64,000 bases of DNA from Rhodopseudomonas infernalis (lineage in GTDB: Bacteria > Pseudomonadota > Alphaproteobacteria > Rhizobiales > Xanthobacteraceae): positions 92,721 to 156,720 of the forward strand of contig NZ_JAJNAL010000008.1 in NCBI RefSeq assembly GCF_022271405.1, in the 5' to 3' direction. Position numbers and translations under genes: made by a program. Below the pieces are notes generated by a model, which did no database searches, had not been told where the DNA came from, and was given only the letters and a program-made list of their open reading frames with translations. This document shows, piece by piece, positions 35,883-44,767 of the stretch. Within the stretch, counting starts at the first letter, position 1, and every line of letters begins with the position of its first letter.

Positions 35883-36023
35883 CGTGATATTCCTCCAGGA
35901 CGCGGCACAGAAGCGTGACTGCGAGGAATGCGACAAGCCGTCGGACTTTTGATTTCCGGACGAATTCTTACGATTACAAACGTTCTACGTCGTCGGGCGG
36001 GGTAAGGCGGCCGCGGAGTGGAA

Positions 36024-36857
36024 TTACAGCAGATCGCGCGGAGAAATTCCGAAGCGCTTTCGGAACACCGCCGAGAAGTAAGCGGGCGTGTAGCCGACGC
36101 GATGCGCGGCCTCCGAGACGTTGGTGGCGCCGCTCGACAGCAGCCGATACGCCTCGTTCAAACGTGCGTCCTGCAGGAAGTCGTTCACGGTGGTGCCGAA
36201 GGCTGCCTGGAATCCATCCGTCAGCTTGCGGGTGTTCAGCCCCACCGCGGCCGCCAGAGCCGGCAAATTCGGCGGAGCCCCGAGCCGTTCCAGGAGGATG
36301 GCGCGGGCTTTCTTCAAGCGCTCGACATCGCCGAGCGACGGCCGCAGCGTCTCGATCGCGGAGTTGGTGTCGACCGCGTCGCAGGCCAAAGCGAGGATCT
36401 CGATCGCCTTTGCGGACAGGAACAGATCCCGCGCCGCGCCGACGAAGGGGCACACCTCAAGCTGTGAGCACAGCGCCTGCAGGGCACGCGGCGCCTCGAT
36501 GTGTTGCAGGCTCGGGCGATCGGTGCAGAACAGCGGCGTCAGCGGATCGCGTTCGCCCTCGCCGCCCGGTGAAAAGGCGGCCTTGACCATCACGTAGTGC
36601 AACGGCTCGTCGGCCGTCACCATCTGGCGACCGGAGGCATGGGCCGGCGAACGGATCACGCACACCGTGGGACCGGCGATGCTGAACTCACTGCCGCAGC
36701 CGTCGATCCGCGCCCGCATCGCGCCGCGCAGGATGACGACCACCTTGGTGCCGTGATGCAGCTGTTCGTCGACCCAATCGCCATCGGGCTGCTGCAGAAC
36801 GCCGCTGGCCAGATCGAGCTGCGAGATCGCGCCCGTCCACCTGTGCTCCAATGTCAT
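36024..36857 (-). CDS. AraC-family regulator, PchR-like
   Basis: 277 residues. The C-terminal 100 residues hold two helix-turn-helix units (LPALAAAVGLNTRKLTDGFQ and VSEAAHRVGYTPAYFSAVFR, then KRFGISP). The N-terminal part is a cupin-like sensor. The combination of a degenerate first helix with NTRKLTDGFQAAFG is typical of PchR-type regulators that bind a ferric siderophore. It lies 141 bases upstream of a TonB receptor on the same strand, which it presumably activates when the matching siderophore is present. ATG 36857 is preferred to TTG 36887 because GGCGGAAG precedes it. Confidence 0.88.
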   Translation of the reverse strand: MTLEHRWTGAISQLDLASGVLQQPDGDWVDEQLHHGTKVVVILRGAMRARIDGCGSEFSIAGPTVCVIRSPAHASGRQMVTADEPLHYVMVKAAFSPGGEGERDPLTPLFCTDRPSLQHIEAPRALQALCSQLEVCPFVGAARDLFLSAKAIEILALACDAVDTNSAIETLRPSLGDVERLKKARAILLERLGAPPNLPALAAAVGLNTRKLTDGFQAAFGTTVNDFLQDARLNEAYRLLSSGATNVSEAAHRVGYTPAYFSAVFRKRFGISPRDLL

Positions 36858-37103
36858 GCTTCCGCCGTCGAACACCGCTGGTGACAAGGAACAACACTAT
36901 GACACCGAAGCCTGGCGACGGCACCGGGACGACGCGGGGCGGAGTCGAGAAAAGCTCGAAGGTGGCCGAGGCGAAATGGCGCTGGTGGCATTCGCCGTTC
37001 ACGCTGACGCGCGCGTCACGGCAACGATCGTCGCGCCGGCCGCCTTGGAAACGCGGGATGCGACCGGCGCCGCGAGCCCCCGCAGCTTTTCGGCCGGATC
37101 GGC

Positions 37104-37436
37104 TTACGCCGGCAGCGAGCGTGGCGCGAACAGGATCACGCTCATCCCGACCAGGCAAATCGCGGCGCCGATCATGTCCCAACTGTCTGGCCGGTGGCCC
37201 TCGATCGCCCAGCCCCACAGCAGCGCCGCGGTGATGTAGATCCCGCCATAGGCGGCGTAGGCGCGACCAGCCAGCGGACTGTTGGCCAGCGTCAGCAGAT
37301 AGGCGAACAGCGCCAGCGCGACGATCCCGGGGATCAGCCACAGCGGCGAGCGGTCCAGCCGCAGCCAGGCCCAGAACGCAAAGCAGCCGGCGATCTCCAT
37401 CACCGCGGCGGCACAGAAGGTGAGGAGGGAGGTCAT
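37104..37436 (-). CDS. YnfA-family (UPF0060) membrane protein
   Basis: 110 residues with four helices and the highly conserved family sequence [27 protein letters not shown] (spaced here) and [12 protein letters not shown]0060 proteins are small-multidrug-resistance-like exporters, with YnfA in Shigella linked to efflux of dyes and antimicrobials. The start at 37436 has the standard [20 protein letters not shown] beginning. It stands alone between the AraC gene and icd, and the 245 bases on its left hold no gene I could support. Confidence 0.9.
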   Translation of the reverse strand: MTSLLTFCAAAVMEIAGCFAFWAWLRLDRSPLWLIPGIVALALFAYLLTLANSPLAGRAYAAYGGIYITAALLWGWAIEGHRPDSWDMIGAAICLVGMSVILFAPRSLPA

Positions 37437-37527
37437 GGGCGGCGAGGACTTTCAGGGACGGAACCGGGCGTCGAGGCGTCCAGCATAAAGCGCACGGCTT
37501 GCGGGGAAAGGGGCGCGCCCGACAAAG

Positions 37528-37558
37528 AAAAAGGCGCGGAGGGCATCCGCGCCTTTTT
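37528..37558. terminator. Rho-independent terminator of icd (bidirectional)
   Basis: AAAAAGGCGCGGA and TCCGCGCCTTTTT pair around GGGCA. It lies 22 bases past the icd stop on the minus strand, and the A/T runs on both sides allow termination in both directions. Confidence 0.9.
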
Positions 37559-37579
37559 GATTCAGTGGTGCGCCGCGAC

Positions 37580-38806
37580 TTAGGCGGCCCGGTTTTCGCT
37601 CATCGCCTTGTTGAGGTTCTGCGCGACCTTGTCGAGGAAGCCCTCGGTCGACAGCCAGCGCTGGTCGGCGCCGACCAGCAGCGCGAGGTCCTTGGTCATC
37701 GCGCCGGCTTCGACGGTCTCGACGCAGACCTTCTCGAGCAGGTCGGCGAAGCGGGCGAGCTCTTCGTTGCTGTCGAGCTTGGCGCGATGCGCGAGGCCGC
37801 GGGTCCAGGCGAAGATCGAGGCGATCGAGTTGGTCGAGGTCGCCTTGCCCTTCTGGTGCTCGCGATAGTGGCGGGTGACGGTGCCGTGGGCGGCTTCGGC
37901 TTCCACCGTCTTGCCGTCCGGCGTCATCAGCACCGAGGTCATCAGGCCGAGCGAGCCGTAGCCCTGCGCCACGGTGTCGGACTGCACGTCGCCGTCGTAG
38001 TTCTTACAGGCCCAGACGTAGCCGCCCGACCATTTCAGCGCCGAGGCGACCATGTCGTCGATCAGGCGGTGCTCGTAGGTCAGACCCTTGGCGTCGTATT
38101 CTTTCTTGAACTCGGCCTGGAAGATCTCTTCGAAGATGTCCTTGAAGCGCCCATCATAGACTTTCATGATGGTGTTCTTGGTCGAGAGATACACCGGGTA
38201 GTTCCGCATCAGGCCGTAGTTCAGCGAGGCGCGGGCGAAGTCCTTGATCGACTCGTCGAGGTTGTACATCGACATCGCGACGCCGGCGCCGGGCGCCTTG
38301 AACACTTCGCGCTCGATCACCTGGCCGTCCTCGCCGACGAACTTCATCGTCAGCGTGCCGGGGCCGGGGAACTTGATATCGGTCGCGCGATACTGGTCGC
38401 CATAGGCGTGGCGGCCGATCACGATCGGCTTGGTCCAGCCCGGCACGAGCCGCGGCACGTTCTTGCAGATGATCGGCTCGCGGAAGATCACGCCGCCGAG
38501 GATGTTGCGGATCGTGCCGTTCGGCGACTTCCACATGTTCTTGAGGCCGAATTCCTTCACCCGCGCTTCGTCCGGGGTGATGGTGGCGCACTTCACGCCG
38601 ACGCCGACCTGCTTGATCGCGTTCGCCGCATCGATCGTGACCTGGTCGTCGGTCTTGTCGCGATACTCCATCCCAAGGTCGAAATACATCAGTTCCAGGT
38701 CGAGGAACGGCGTGATCAGCTTGTCCTTGATCATCTGCCAAATGATGCGGGTCATCTCATCGCCGTCGAGTTCGACGACGGGATTTTTCACCTTGATTTT
38801 CGCCAT
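37580..38806 (-). CDS. icd: NADP-dependent isocitrate dehydrogenase
   Basis: 408 residues, the homodimeric eukaryote-like subfamily typical of alphaproteobacteria. [20 protein letters not shown], then [20 protein letters not shown] with substrate-binding [20 protein letters not shown], and the metal-binding [20 protein letters not shown] segment are all present. It converts isocitrate to 2-oxoglutarate and CO2 in the TCA cycle. A longer frame upstream lacks family sequence, so ATG 38806 is used. A strong hairpin terminator follows at 37528-37558. Confidence 0.97.
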   Translation of the reverse strand: MAKIKVKNPVVELDGDEMTRIIWQMIKDKLITPFLDLELMYFDLGMEYRDKTDDQVTIDAANAIKQVGVGVKCATITPDEARVKEFGLKNMWKSPNGTIRNILGGVIFREPIICKNVPRLVPGWTKPIVIGRHAYGDQYRATDIKFPGPGTLTMKFVGEDGQVIEREVFKAPGAGVAMSMYNLDESIKDFARASLNYGLMRNYPVYLSTKNTIMKVYDGRFKDIFEEIFQAEFKKEYDAKGLTYEHRLIDDMVASALKWSGGYVWACKNYDGDVQSDTVAQGYGSLGLMTSVLMTPDGKTVEAEAAHGTVTRHYREHQKGKATSTNSIASIFAWTRGLAHRAKLDSNEELARFADLLEKVCVETVEAGAMTKDLALLVGADQRWLSTEGFLDKVAQNLNKAMSENRAA

Positions 38807-39216
38807 GCGGGATCGGGCCTTCTTTGGGACAGCGCTTCGTTCTGGGCGGGATTGGGCTTGAGCCGCGCCCGCTATAGCACCGGGTGCGCTGCGCCGAAAG
38901 GTGAATGGACGGGCAAAGGCGCAGGTTTTGCAACGTTCCAGCGGACGCCGGCGCACCGCTCCGGCAGGGCCGCGCGCGAACCGCTCCGCAGCTTCAACCT
39001 CATGTGAAGAATGAAGCGCCGCTCGCGTTCTTAACGAACCGTCAAAAGTCTTGGTAAACAATTTATTTCGCTTGAGAAAAGCCCTCAGCCTTGGCAACCC
39101 AAGAGCGCCGAAAGCAAGGCCGGAGGCGGCCTGGTTCAAGCTCCGCTATAATCTCACACCGCTCTCGCCCGGCTCATCGGCCGCGACCTGAGGGCGCTCA
39201 TCCGAAAGCTTAGAAG

Positions 39217-40416
39217 ATGGCCGGTTCAGGCACCGATAAATCCAAGCGCCAGACCGACCTAGCCGGTCCTGTTGTGATCCTGGTTGAGCCCCAGCTCGGC
39301 GAGAACATCGGGATGTGCGCCCGCGCCATGGGTAATTTCGGCCTGAAGCGTTTACGTCTGGTAAAACCGCGCGACGGCTGGCCAAATATCGCCGCGACGC
39401 GCGCCTCCGCGGGCGCCGACCACATCCTCGATGCGGTGGAGCTGTTCGACAGCGTCGAGGCCGCGGTGGCCGATTGCGCGCTGCTGTTCGCCACCACCGC
39501 GCGCGCGCACGATCAGGCCAAGCCGGTGCGCGGGCCGGAGGCCGCCGCGCAGGAGATCGTCGCCGCGACCGCGACGGGCGCGACGGCGGGCATCATGTTC
39601 GGCCGCGAGCGCCATGGCCTCGAGAATGATGAGGTCGCGCTCGCCAACCGAATCGTCACCTTCCCGGTGAACCCCGCCTTCGCCTCGCTCAATCTGGCGC
39701 AGGCGGTGCTGCTGATGGGCTACGAATGGTTCAAGCACGCCACCGGCGGCGCGCTGCCGTTCGACATGCCGGAGCGCTCCGAGCCGGCATCGCAGCATCA
39801 GATGCAGGCGTTCTTCGACAACCTCGTCGCCGAACTCGATCGCGTCGAGTTCCTCCGCCCGCCGGAGAAGCGCGACACCATGCTGGTGAACCTGCGCAAC
39901 ATCTTCACCCGGATGGACCCGACCAAGCAGGACATCCACACCCTGCACGGCGCCATCATGGCGATCGCCGAGGGCCGCAAGGGCCCGGCCAAGGGCGGTG
40001 TGCTCGACGGCGAGCAGGCGACCCGGCTGCGCGCGCTGCTGGCCGAGCGCGCGGCGGCCGGCGGCGGCGACGCCGACGGCGGGTCGCTGCGCGGGCTCGC
40101 CCGCATGCTCCGCCGCAACCCGACCGACGCCGAGCGGCTGCTGTGGGAACATCTGCGCAAGGACCGCCGCTTCGCCGGCACCTTCAAGCGCCAGACCCCG
40201 GTCGGCCGCCATATCCCCGATTTCGTCTCGTTTCCCCACCGCATCGCGATCGAACTGGTCAACCCGGACGAGAGCGACGCGATCGCCACCGACCGCACGG
40301 CGCGCAAGGACTGGCTGGAGGCACGCGACTACCGCGTCGTTCTGATCGAGGCCGCGGCGGTCGAGCGGGATATCGCCGACGTGCTGGGTCGGCTTGAGGT
40401 GGTGGTGAAGGGATAG
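39217..40416 (+). CDS. trmJ: TrmJ-like SPOUT tRNA methyltransferase fused to a DUF559 domain
   Basis: 399 residues. Residues 15-175 are a SPOUT methyltransferase with the knot motifs ILVEPQLGENIGMCARAMGN, GIMFGRERHGLENDEV and NPAFASLNLAQAVLLMGYEW, as in TrmJ, which makes 2'-O-methyl nucleotides at tRNA position 32. Residues 190-275 are the usual helical tail. Residues 290-399 are a DUF559 (very-short-patch-repair-endonuclease fold) domain: LARMLRRNPTDAERLLWEHL, RHIPDFVSFPHRIAIELV. The usual ELDGxQH catalytic stretch is replaced by ELVNPDESDA, so nuclease activity is doubtful. The fusion is in one frame with no break. Confidence 0.85.
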   Translation: MAGSGTDKSKRQTDLAGPVVILVEPQLGENIGMCARAMGNFGLKRLRLVKPRDGWPNIAATRASAGADHILDAVELFDSVEAAVADCALLFATTARAHDQAKPVRGPEAAAQEIVAATATGATAGIMFGRERHGLENDEVALANRIVTFPVNPAFASLNLAQAVLLMGYEWFKHATGGALPFDMPERSEPASQHQMQAFFDNLVAELDRVEFLRPPEKRDTMLVNLRNIFTRMDPTKQDIHTLHGAIMAIAEGRKGPAKGGVLDGEQATRLRALLAERAAAGGGDADGGSLRGLARMLRRNPTDAERLLWEHLRKDRRFAGTFKRQTPVGRHIPDFVSFPHRIAIELVNPDESDAIATDRTARKDWLEARDYRVVLIEAAAVERDIADVLGRLEVVVKG

Positions 40417-40586
40417 GAACCACCGCCGGCGCCCGGATCGCCGCCCGCCGCGCCCTTCGACGATTGGCGCCTGGAGGGACGAAGCGAAATCCGGGATCGG
40501 GCGTTAGGTCATGTCGGCCGCGCAATCGCGCGGTTCGGATCGGATGTCACCTCGGGCGCTGGCCGCCTTTGACCACGGAGTTTTAA

Positions 40587-41069
40587 GTGAGCGTCGCCTT
40601 CACCAAGGAAGAAAGTGCCGAAACCGCATCGGAGACGATGCTGCCGGATCGGCCGATTTCCGAGCATCCCAATCTCGTCACCGCAGCCGGGCTGAAGGCG
40701 CTCGAAGCCCAGCTCGCGGAGGCGCGCGCAGGCGTCGAGGCTGCGGCCAAGATCGAAGACGTCAACGAACGCCGCCGCGCCGAGGCAATCCCCGCCCGCG
40801 ACCTCCGCTATTTCGACATCCGCGTCCGCAGCGCGCAGCTGATGCCGGAGCCCGAGTCGAACGACGTTGTCGCGTTCGGCAGCACCGTCACCTTCCGCCG
40901 CCCCGACGGCCGCGTCCAGACCTACCGCATCGTCGGCGAAGACGAAGCCGATCCGAAGCAGGGCACGATCTCGTTCGCGGCGCCGGTCGCACGGCTGCTG
41001 ATGGGGAAGGAAGTCGGCGACATGGTCGGGAAGGGCGCGCAGGAGCTGGAAGTGGTGGGGATCGGGTAG
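40587..41069 (+). CDS. GreA/GreB-family transcription elongation factor
   Basis: 160 residues, GTG start with GGAG 8 bases upstream. The second half is the GreA/GreB C-terminal domain: VVAFGSTVTFRRPDGRVQTY, RIVGEDEADPKQGTISFAAP, then LLMGKEVGDMVGKGAQELEV. The N-terminal part (LVTAAGLKALEAQLAEARAG) is a helical arm shorter than in GreA, as in the small Gre-like (Rnk/GreA-paralog) proteins of Rhizobiales. It should bind RNA polymerase and modulate backtracking or termination. It follows the methyltransferase gene after 170 bases. Confidence 0.8.
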   Translation: MSVAFTKEESAETASETMLPDRPISEHPNLVTAAGLKALEAQLAEARAGVEAAAKIEDVNERRRAEAIPARDLRYFDIRVRSAQLMPEPESNDVVAFGSTVTFRRPDGRVQTYRIVGEDEADPKQGTISFAAPVARLLMGKEVGDMVGKGAQELEVVGIG

Positions 41070-41120
41070 GCCGCGCAGGCAGGCGCGCCGACTGCCTCAA
41101 CACAAGTGATCGTAGTGACC

Positions 41121-41715
41121 GTAGCCCGGGCGAGCGAAGCGACCCCGGGATTTATGCTGACCCTGCATATCGCTGCGCTCATGCAGGCTACTGGCTCCAC
41201 CGGCGGCGTTAACTCTTTCGTCTCGCGCGGCGGCTGGGCGCGAACATCTAGCTCCTAGATCTGGCGTGCAAATGTGATCCTGCGCCGCAACATGCAGCCG
41301 TATCGTCTCGCTAGTCCCGATTCGCTGTGATTCGTCGGCGGTTTGTTCCGCCTGCGTTCCGAACGTTAATGAGGATCGGGCACTCTGTCGCAGGGTGGGA
41401 CGACGCCGACGGCACCCCGTGTAGCCCGGGCGAGCGAAGCGACCCCGGGGATGATGCTGACGATGAATGTCGTTGCGCTGATGCAGGCAACCGCCACCAC
41501 CGGCGGCGTTAACTCTTGCGCCTTGCGCTGTAATAGCGTGCGGACAGCGAGCCCCCAGATTTAGCACAATCACGCGCCTGGTGCCGCAACATGAGGACGC
41601 GTTTTCCCGCACGGCCCGATTCGCTGTGATTCGTCACCGCTTTGTTCCGCCAGCGTTCTGAACGTTAATGCGGGCGCGAAGCGGCGTCACAAGGTGGGAC
41701 AGACGTCGCCGCCCG
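41121..41715. repeat. Imperfect tandem duplication, 300-base period
   Basis: Two copies start with GTAGCCCGGGCGAGCGAAGC (41121 and 41421). Both share GGCGGCGTTAACTCTT, CCGCAACATG, CCCGATTCGCTGTGATTCGT, TTTGTTCCGCC and GAACGTTAATG in the same order, ending near GGTGGGAC (41395 and 41693). Inside each copy is the ACCGGCGGCGTTAAC element. No gene is supported in the 778 bases between 41070 and 41847. Confidence 0.75.
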
Positions 41716-41847
41716 CGCACGTCTTCCTGCCGATTTCGCGGGCCCCATGTCACGTCGCGCCTGTGTCGATCGTCTTCCGCACAGCCGCTGGCCGCGAGGT
41801 CGCTCGCCGGCCGTGCTAGCCTGTCTCGAAAATCACGGGAGACGCCG

Positions 41848-42666
41848 ATGACCACCACCTCGCAGAAACGCGCCACGTTTCGCCAACTGCATCAATCGGG
41901 CTGCTTCGTGCTGCCCAACCCGTGGGACGTCGGCTCGGCGCGGCTGCTGCAGCAGCTCGGCTTCAAGGCGCTGGCCTCGACCAGCTCGGGCTATGCGTGG
42001 TCGACCGGACGCGCCGACAACCGTGTCGGCTGCGACGACGTGCTGGCGCATCTGAGGGCGCTCAGCGCGGCGGTCGATCTGCCGATCAATGCGGATTTCG
42101 AAGGCGGCTTCGCCGACGATCCGGAAGGCGTCGCCGCCAATGTCACGCGCGCGGTCGCGACCGGCATCGCCGGCCTGTCGATCGAGAACTCGACCGGCGA
42201 CGCGGCGCGACCGCTCTACGACGACGCGCTCGGCCTCGACCGTATCAAGGCGGCCCGCGCTGCGATCGACGCCACCGGCGAAGACGTGCTGCTGGTCGCG
42301 CGCTGCGAAGGCTTCCTGTGCGGCGAGCGCGACCTCGCCAGGACCGCGGCGCGGCTGGTGGCGTTCGCCGACGCCGGCGCCGATTGCCTCTATGCGCCGG
42401 GCATCTCGACCGCAGCCGAGATCACCACGCTGGTGAAAGCCGTCGCGCCGAAGCCGCTCAACGTGCTGATCGTGCAGCCGACCATGACAGTCGTCGCCCT
42501 CGCCGACCTCGGCGTCCGCCGCATCAGCGTCGGCGGCGCATTGGCGCGCGCCGCGTGGGCGGGGTTCTTGAATGCAGCCCGCGAGATCGCCGGGGAGGGG
42601 ACCTTCACGGCCTTCGCCGGGGCGGCGAAGGGGGCGGAGTTGAACGGGTTGTTTGGGGGGAAGTGA
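41848..42666 (+). CDS. Isocitrate lyase/PEP mutase family protein
   Basis: 272 residues. The TIM-barrel family signature is readable: CFVLPNPWDVGSARLLQQLG, then ALASTSSGYAWSTGRAD, PINADFEGGFADDP with the metal-binding acidic residues, and DVLLVARCEGFLCG in place of the KKCGH loop. Proteins with this variant loop include oxaloacetate decarboxylase-like and 2,3-dimethylmalate lyase-like enzymes; the actual substrate is unclear. ATG 41848 has GGGAG and is preferred over an upstream in-frame start at 41668 whose extra residues lie inside the repeat. The gene stands alone. Confidence 0.82.
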   Translation: MTTTSQKRATFRQLHQSGCFVLPNPWDVGSARLLQQLGFKALASTSSGYAWSTGRADNRVGCDDVLAHLRALSAAVDLPINADFEGGFADDPEGVAANVTRAVATGIAGLSIENSTGDAARPLYDDALGLDRIKAARAAIDATGEDVLLVARCEGFLCGERDLARTAARLVAFADAGADCLYAPGISTAAEITTLVKAVAPKPLNVLIVQPTMTVVALADLGVRRISVGGALARAAWAGFLNAAREIAGEGTFTAFAGAAKGAELNGLFGGK

Positions 42667-42853
42667 CGGTTGTCGTTGGCAAGCCTCGAAGCTTGGGTGA
42701 GGCGACGCCGACCGCGCGCGGTGAGATCGGACTCTGTCGCGCGGCGGCTCAGGATCGAGCGACTAGACCTCAAGGCCCAAGGCAACAAGGACAACGGTTA
42801 GCAAAGTCACCCCAGCCGAGATCACATGCGGCAGCGGCATACGCTTAAACTGC

Positions 42854-44695
42854 TTATTGGTGGTCTTCCAGTGCTACCGAATATTCTGCATCGGTGCCAG
42901 GTTTCGACACCCGCAAGCGTGCACCCAAGGCACGGCGCGCCGTCTGCAAAGAGTCTTGGTAGTCGTCTGCCGCGACGCTCAAACTCTCGGGTGAGAGCGC
43001 GCGTTCCACTGCGACGCTATCCCACTCTTTCATCAACTGCTTTGCCAAGGCGTAAACCACGGCCCGCCCGACGCGCAGCATGATTGAACGTTCCGCATTT
43101 TGCTGAACGAGTATGCGCATTGCGTCGAGGTCAGCCGCAGAAGCATACTCCATCTCAAGCAATGCTCGCATCTTTTCGATGGCAGGGTATTGCATATTGA
43201 TGAAGAGCTGACCGGTGTCGATGTAATACCGAGCGGCTCGTCCCTTGACGCCTTTCTCCTCAATCTCTGCATCGTCATGCAAAGGAATAATCTCTGGCGC
43301 GCGTTCCATGTTCACAAACATATCAGCACGTTTCGCTCCTGTCGGAATTGCTGTGAGATCCCTGGGTTTGTGTCCCGCTGGGTCACCAGACCCGTTCAAG
43401 CGCGAATCGCCGAGGCCGTCGCCTCGAGACTCAGCTCCTGGGCCCTTACCTAGTTCTGCTAAGATGGGGCCGCTTCCCTTAACGCGCGGGCTGGTTCTTT
43501 GAACCTGAAGATCGTTCAGTAGTTTCTGTAGTTCGTCTCTGATATCGTTGCTTGATGTGCTTTCGGGTGCAAACGAACGGATGAGATCAAGTAGCCATAT
43601 AGGCCGGTGATCCCGGACCGTTTCGGCAAAATCTTTCGTTGATATCTGATCCTGTTCGCCTCCGGCGTAGCGAAGAAATTGGCGATAGCCATCAGAAATG
43701 ACCGGCGCATCGTCGGGCAACTCGATATGCACTGATATGTGTCGAGCGCCGAATGGGATTCCGAAGATTGGCGCATTTTGTGTCCATCCGCGCCCTTTGC
43801 CGACATCGTACATTTCGTCGCGATAAACGACTGCACATGTGCTCACAGCCGAAGCGATTGCGCCACTGATGGATCGGTTGTGCCCGGTCGCCTTGTCATA
43901 AGGCGCGTCATACAGATAATGAATTTTGATGCCACTAAGGGTGGTGACCGTCTCGTATTTCTCAAAGTGCCGCTCTAAACGCGCGGTGATCGGTTCAAAC
44001 CCTCGGTTGCCGTCGAGTTTGTTGGTCCCTTTTTTCAGCACCATGCGGACACCCGGGGGGAGCCTATAGAAGCGGTGGTAAAGATATGTCGCTATCCATT
44101 GCGTATCTTGGACTGGATCTCCGTCGTAAGGATCGCGCACGGTGTCCTGCTCGGAGCGATTGCCCAGCAGCATAACCTCCGTCCAATCTGAGGATATGTC
44201 GCAGCCGTCTGAAACGACGGCAGCGGTCACATCTACAACCTCATGCACCTCGCCATCTTCGTCCTTGCGGCGTAGGCGACCGTATGCCCCCTCGCGTTTG
44301 CACAGAATAACCTCCGACACTCTGCCGTCTTTGCAGGAACGATAACGCATGCCATGCTGATTTGAGGGAAGGGAAGCAACTTTTGCGCCCATCCCAAAAT
44401 TGCCGGTAAGACTCTTTTTCTTTCCGATCGAAGCAGCGATGTCGCACATTTGGTGCAGCTCCAGTGCACTCATGCCGGTCCCGGTATTCCAGATGACAAG
44501 CTTGCTCGCGCCATTGTGCTCGTAGGGCCTGATCTCGACCAAGCGTTCATTCTCCGGGGCAAGGCGAGCTGCTTCGAGCGCATTCATCGTGAGTTCTCGC
44601 AGCATCATGGTCTTAGGGCATCGCTCGATCATGCTAGCGACAAGGAAGTCCTCATCGCCGACTTTCAGTGGTGCAATTGCCGAATGAGAAGTCAT
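42854..44695 (-). CDS. GHKL (Hsp90/MutL/MORC-like) ATPase
   Basis: 613 residues from ATG 44695 (GGAGG upstream). The Bergerat nucleotide pocket is intact: N-box RELTMNALEA (E34, N38), G1 NTGTGMS (about 70-75) and G2 TGNFGMGAKV (98-103). Residues 120-350 follow the transducer layout of GHKL proteins. About residues 410-470 are low-complexity and charged, then a helical C-terminus (QLFINMQYPAIEKMRALLEM). Such ATPases work as DNA-repair, chaperone or MORC/defence proteins; no partner domain is seen. GC content is lower than in core genes. It is followed tail-to-tail by the PEP-mutase gene and preceded by a RhuM gene. Confidence 0.8.
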   Translation of the reverse strand: MTSHSAIAPLKVGDEDFLVASMIERCPKTMMLRELTMNALEAARLAPENERLVEIRPYEHNGASKLVIWNTGTGMSALELHQMCDIAASIGKKKSLTGNFGMGAKVASLPSNQHGMRYRSCKDGRVSEVILCKREGAYGRLRRKDEDGEVHEVVDVTAAVVSDGCDISSDWTEVMLLGNRSEQDTVRDPYDGDPVQDTQWIATYLYHRFYRLPPGVRMVLKKGTNKLDGNRGFEPITARLERHFEKYETVTTLSGIKIHYLYDAPYDKATGHNRSISGAIASAVSTCAVVYRDEMYDVGKGRGWTQNAPIFGIPFGARHISVHIELPDDAPVISDGYRQFLRYAGGEQDQISTKDFAETVRDHRPIWLLDLIRSFAPESTSSNDIRDELQKLLNDLQVQRTSPRVKGSGPILAELGKGPGAESRGDGLGDSRLNGSGDPAGHKPRDLTAIPTGAKRADMFVNMERAPEIIPLHDDAEIEEKGVKGRAARYYIDTGQLFINMQYPAIEKMRALLEMEYASAADLDAMRILVQQNAERSIMLRVGRAVVYALAKQLMKEWDSVAVERALSPESLSVAADDYQDSLQTARRALGARLRVSKPGTDAEYSVALEDHQ

Positions 44696-44696
44696 C

Positions 44697-44767
44697 TCAA
44701 CCCTCCAGCCAGCATATTTGAGCCAACTTCTTGTAGATTTCAATGATCGGATCACTAATCCTGCCGA
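44697..44767 (-). pseudogene. Fragment of a lost gene upstream of the GHKL ATPase
   Basis: Between the RhuM stop (44768) and the ATPase start, a frame without its own start reads FLVGRISDPIIEIYKKLAQI then CWLEG and stops one base before the ATPase ATG. The sequence looks like the true end of a protein that was translationally coupled to the ATPase. The upstream part now lies under the RhuM tail, suggesting the original partner gene was removed by recombination. Confidence 0.35.
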
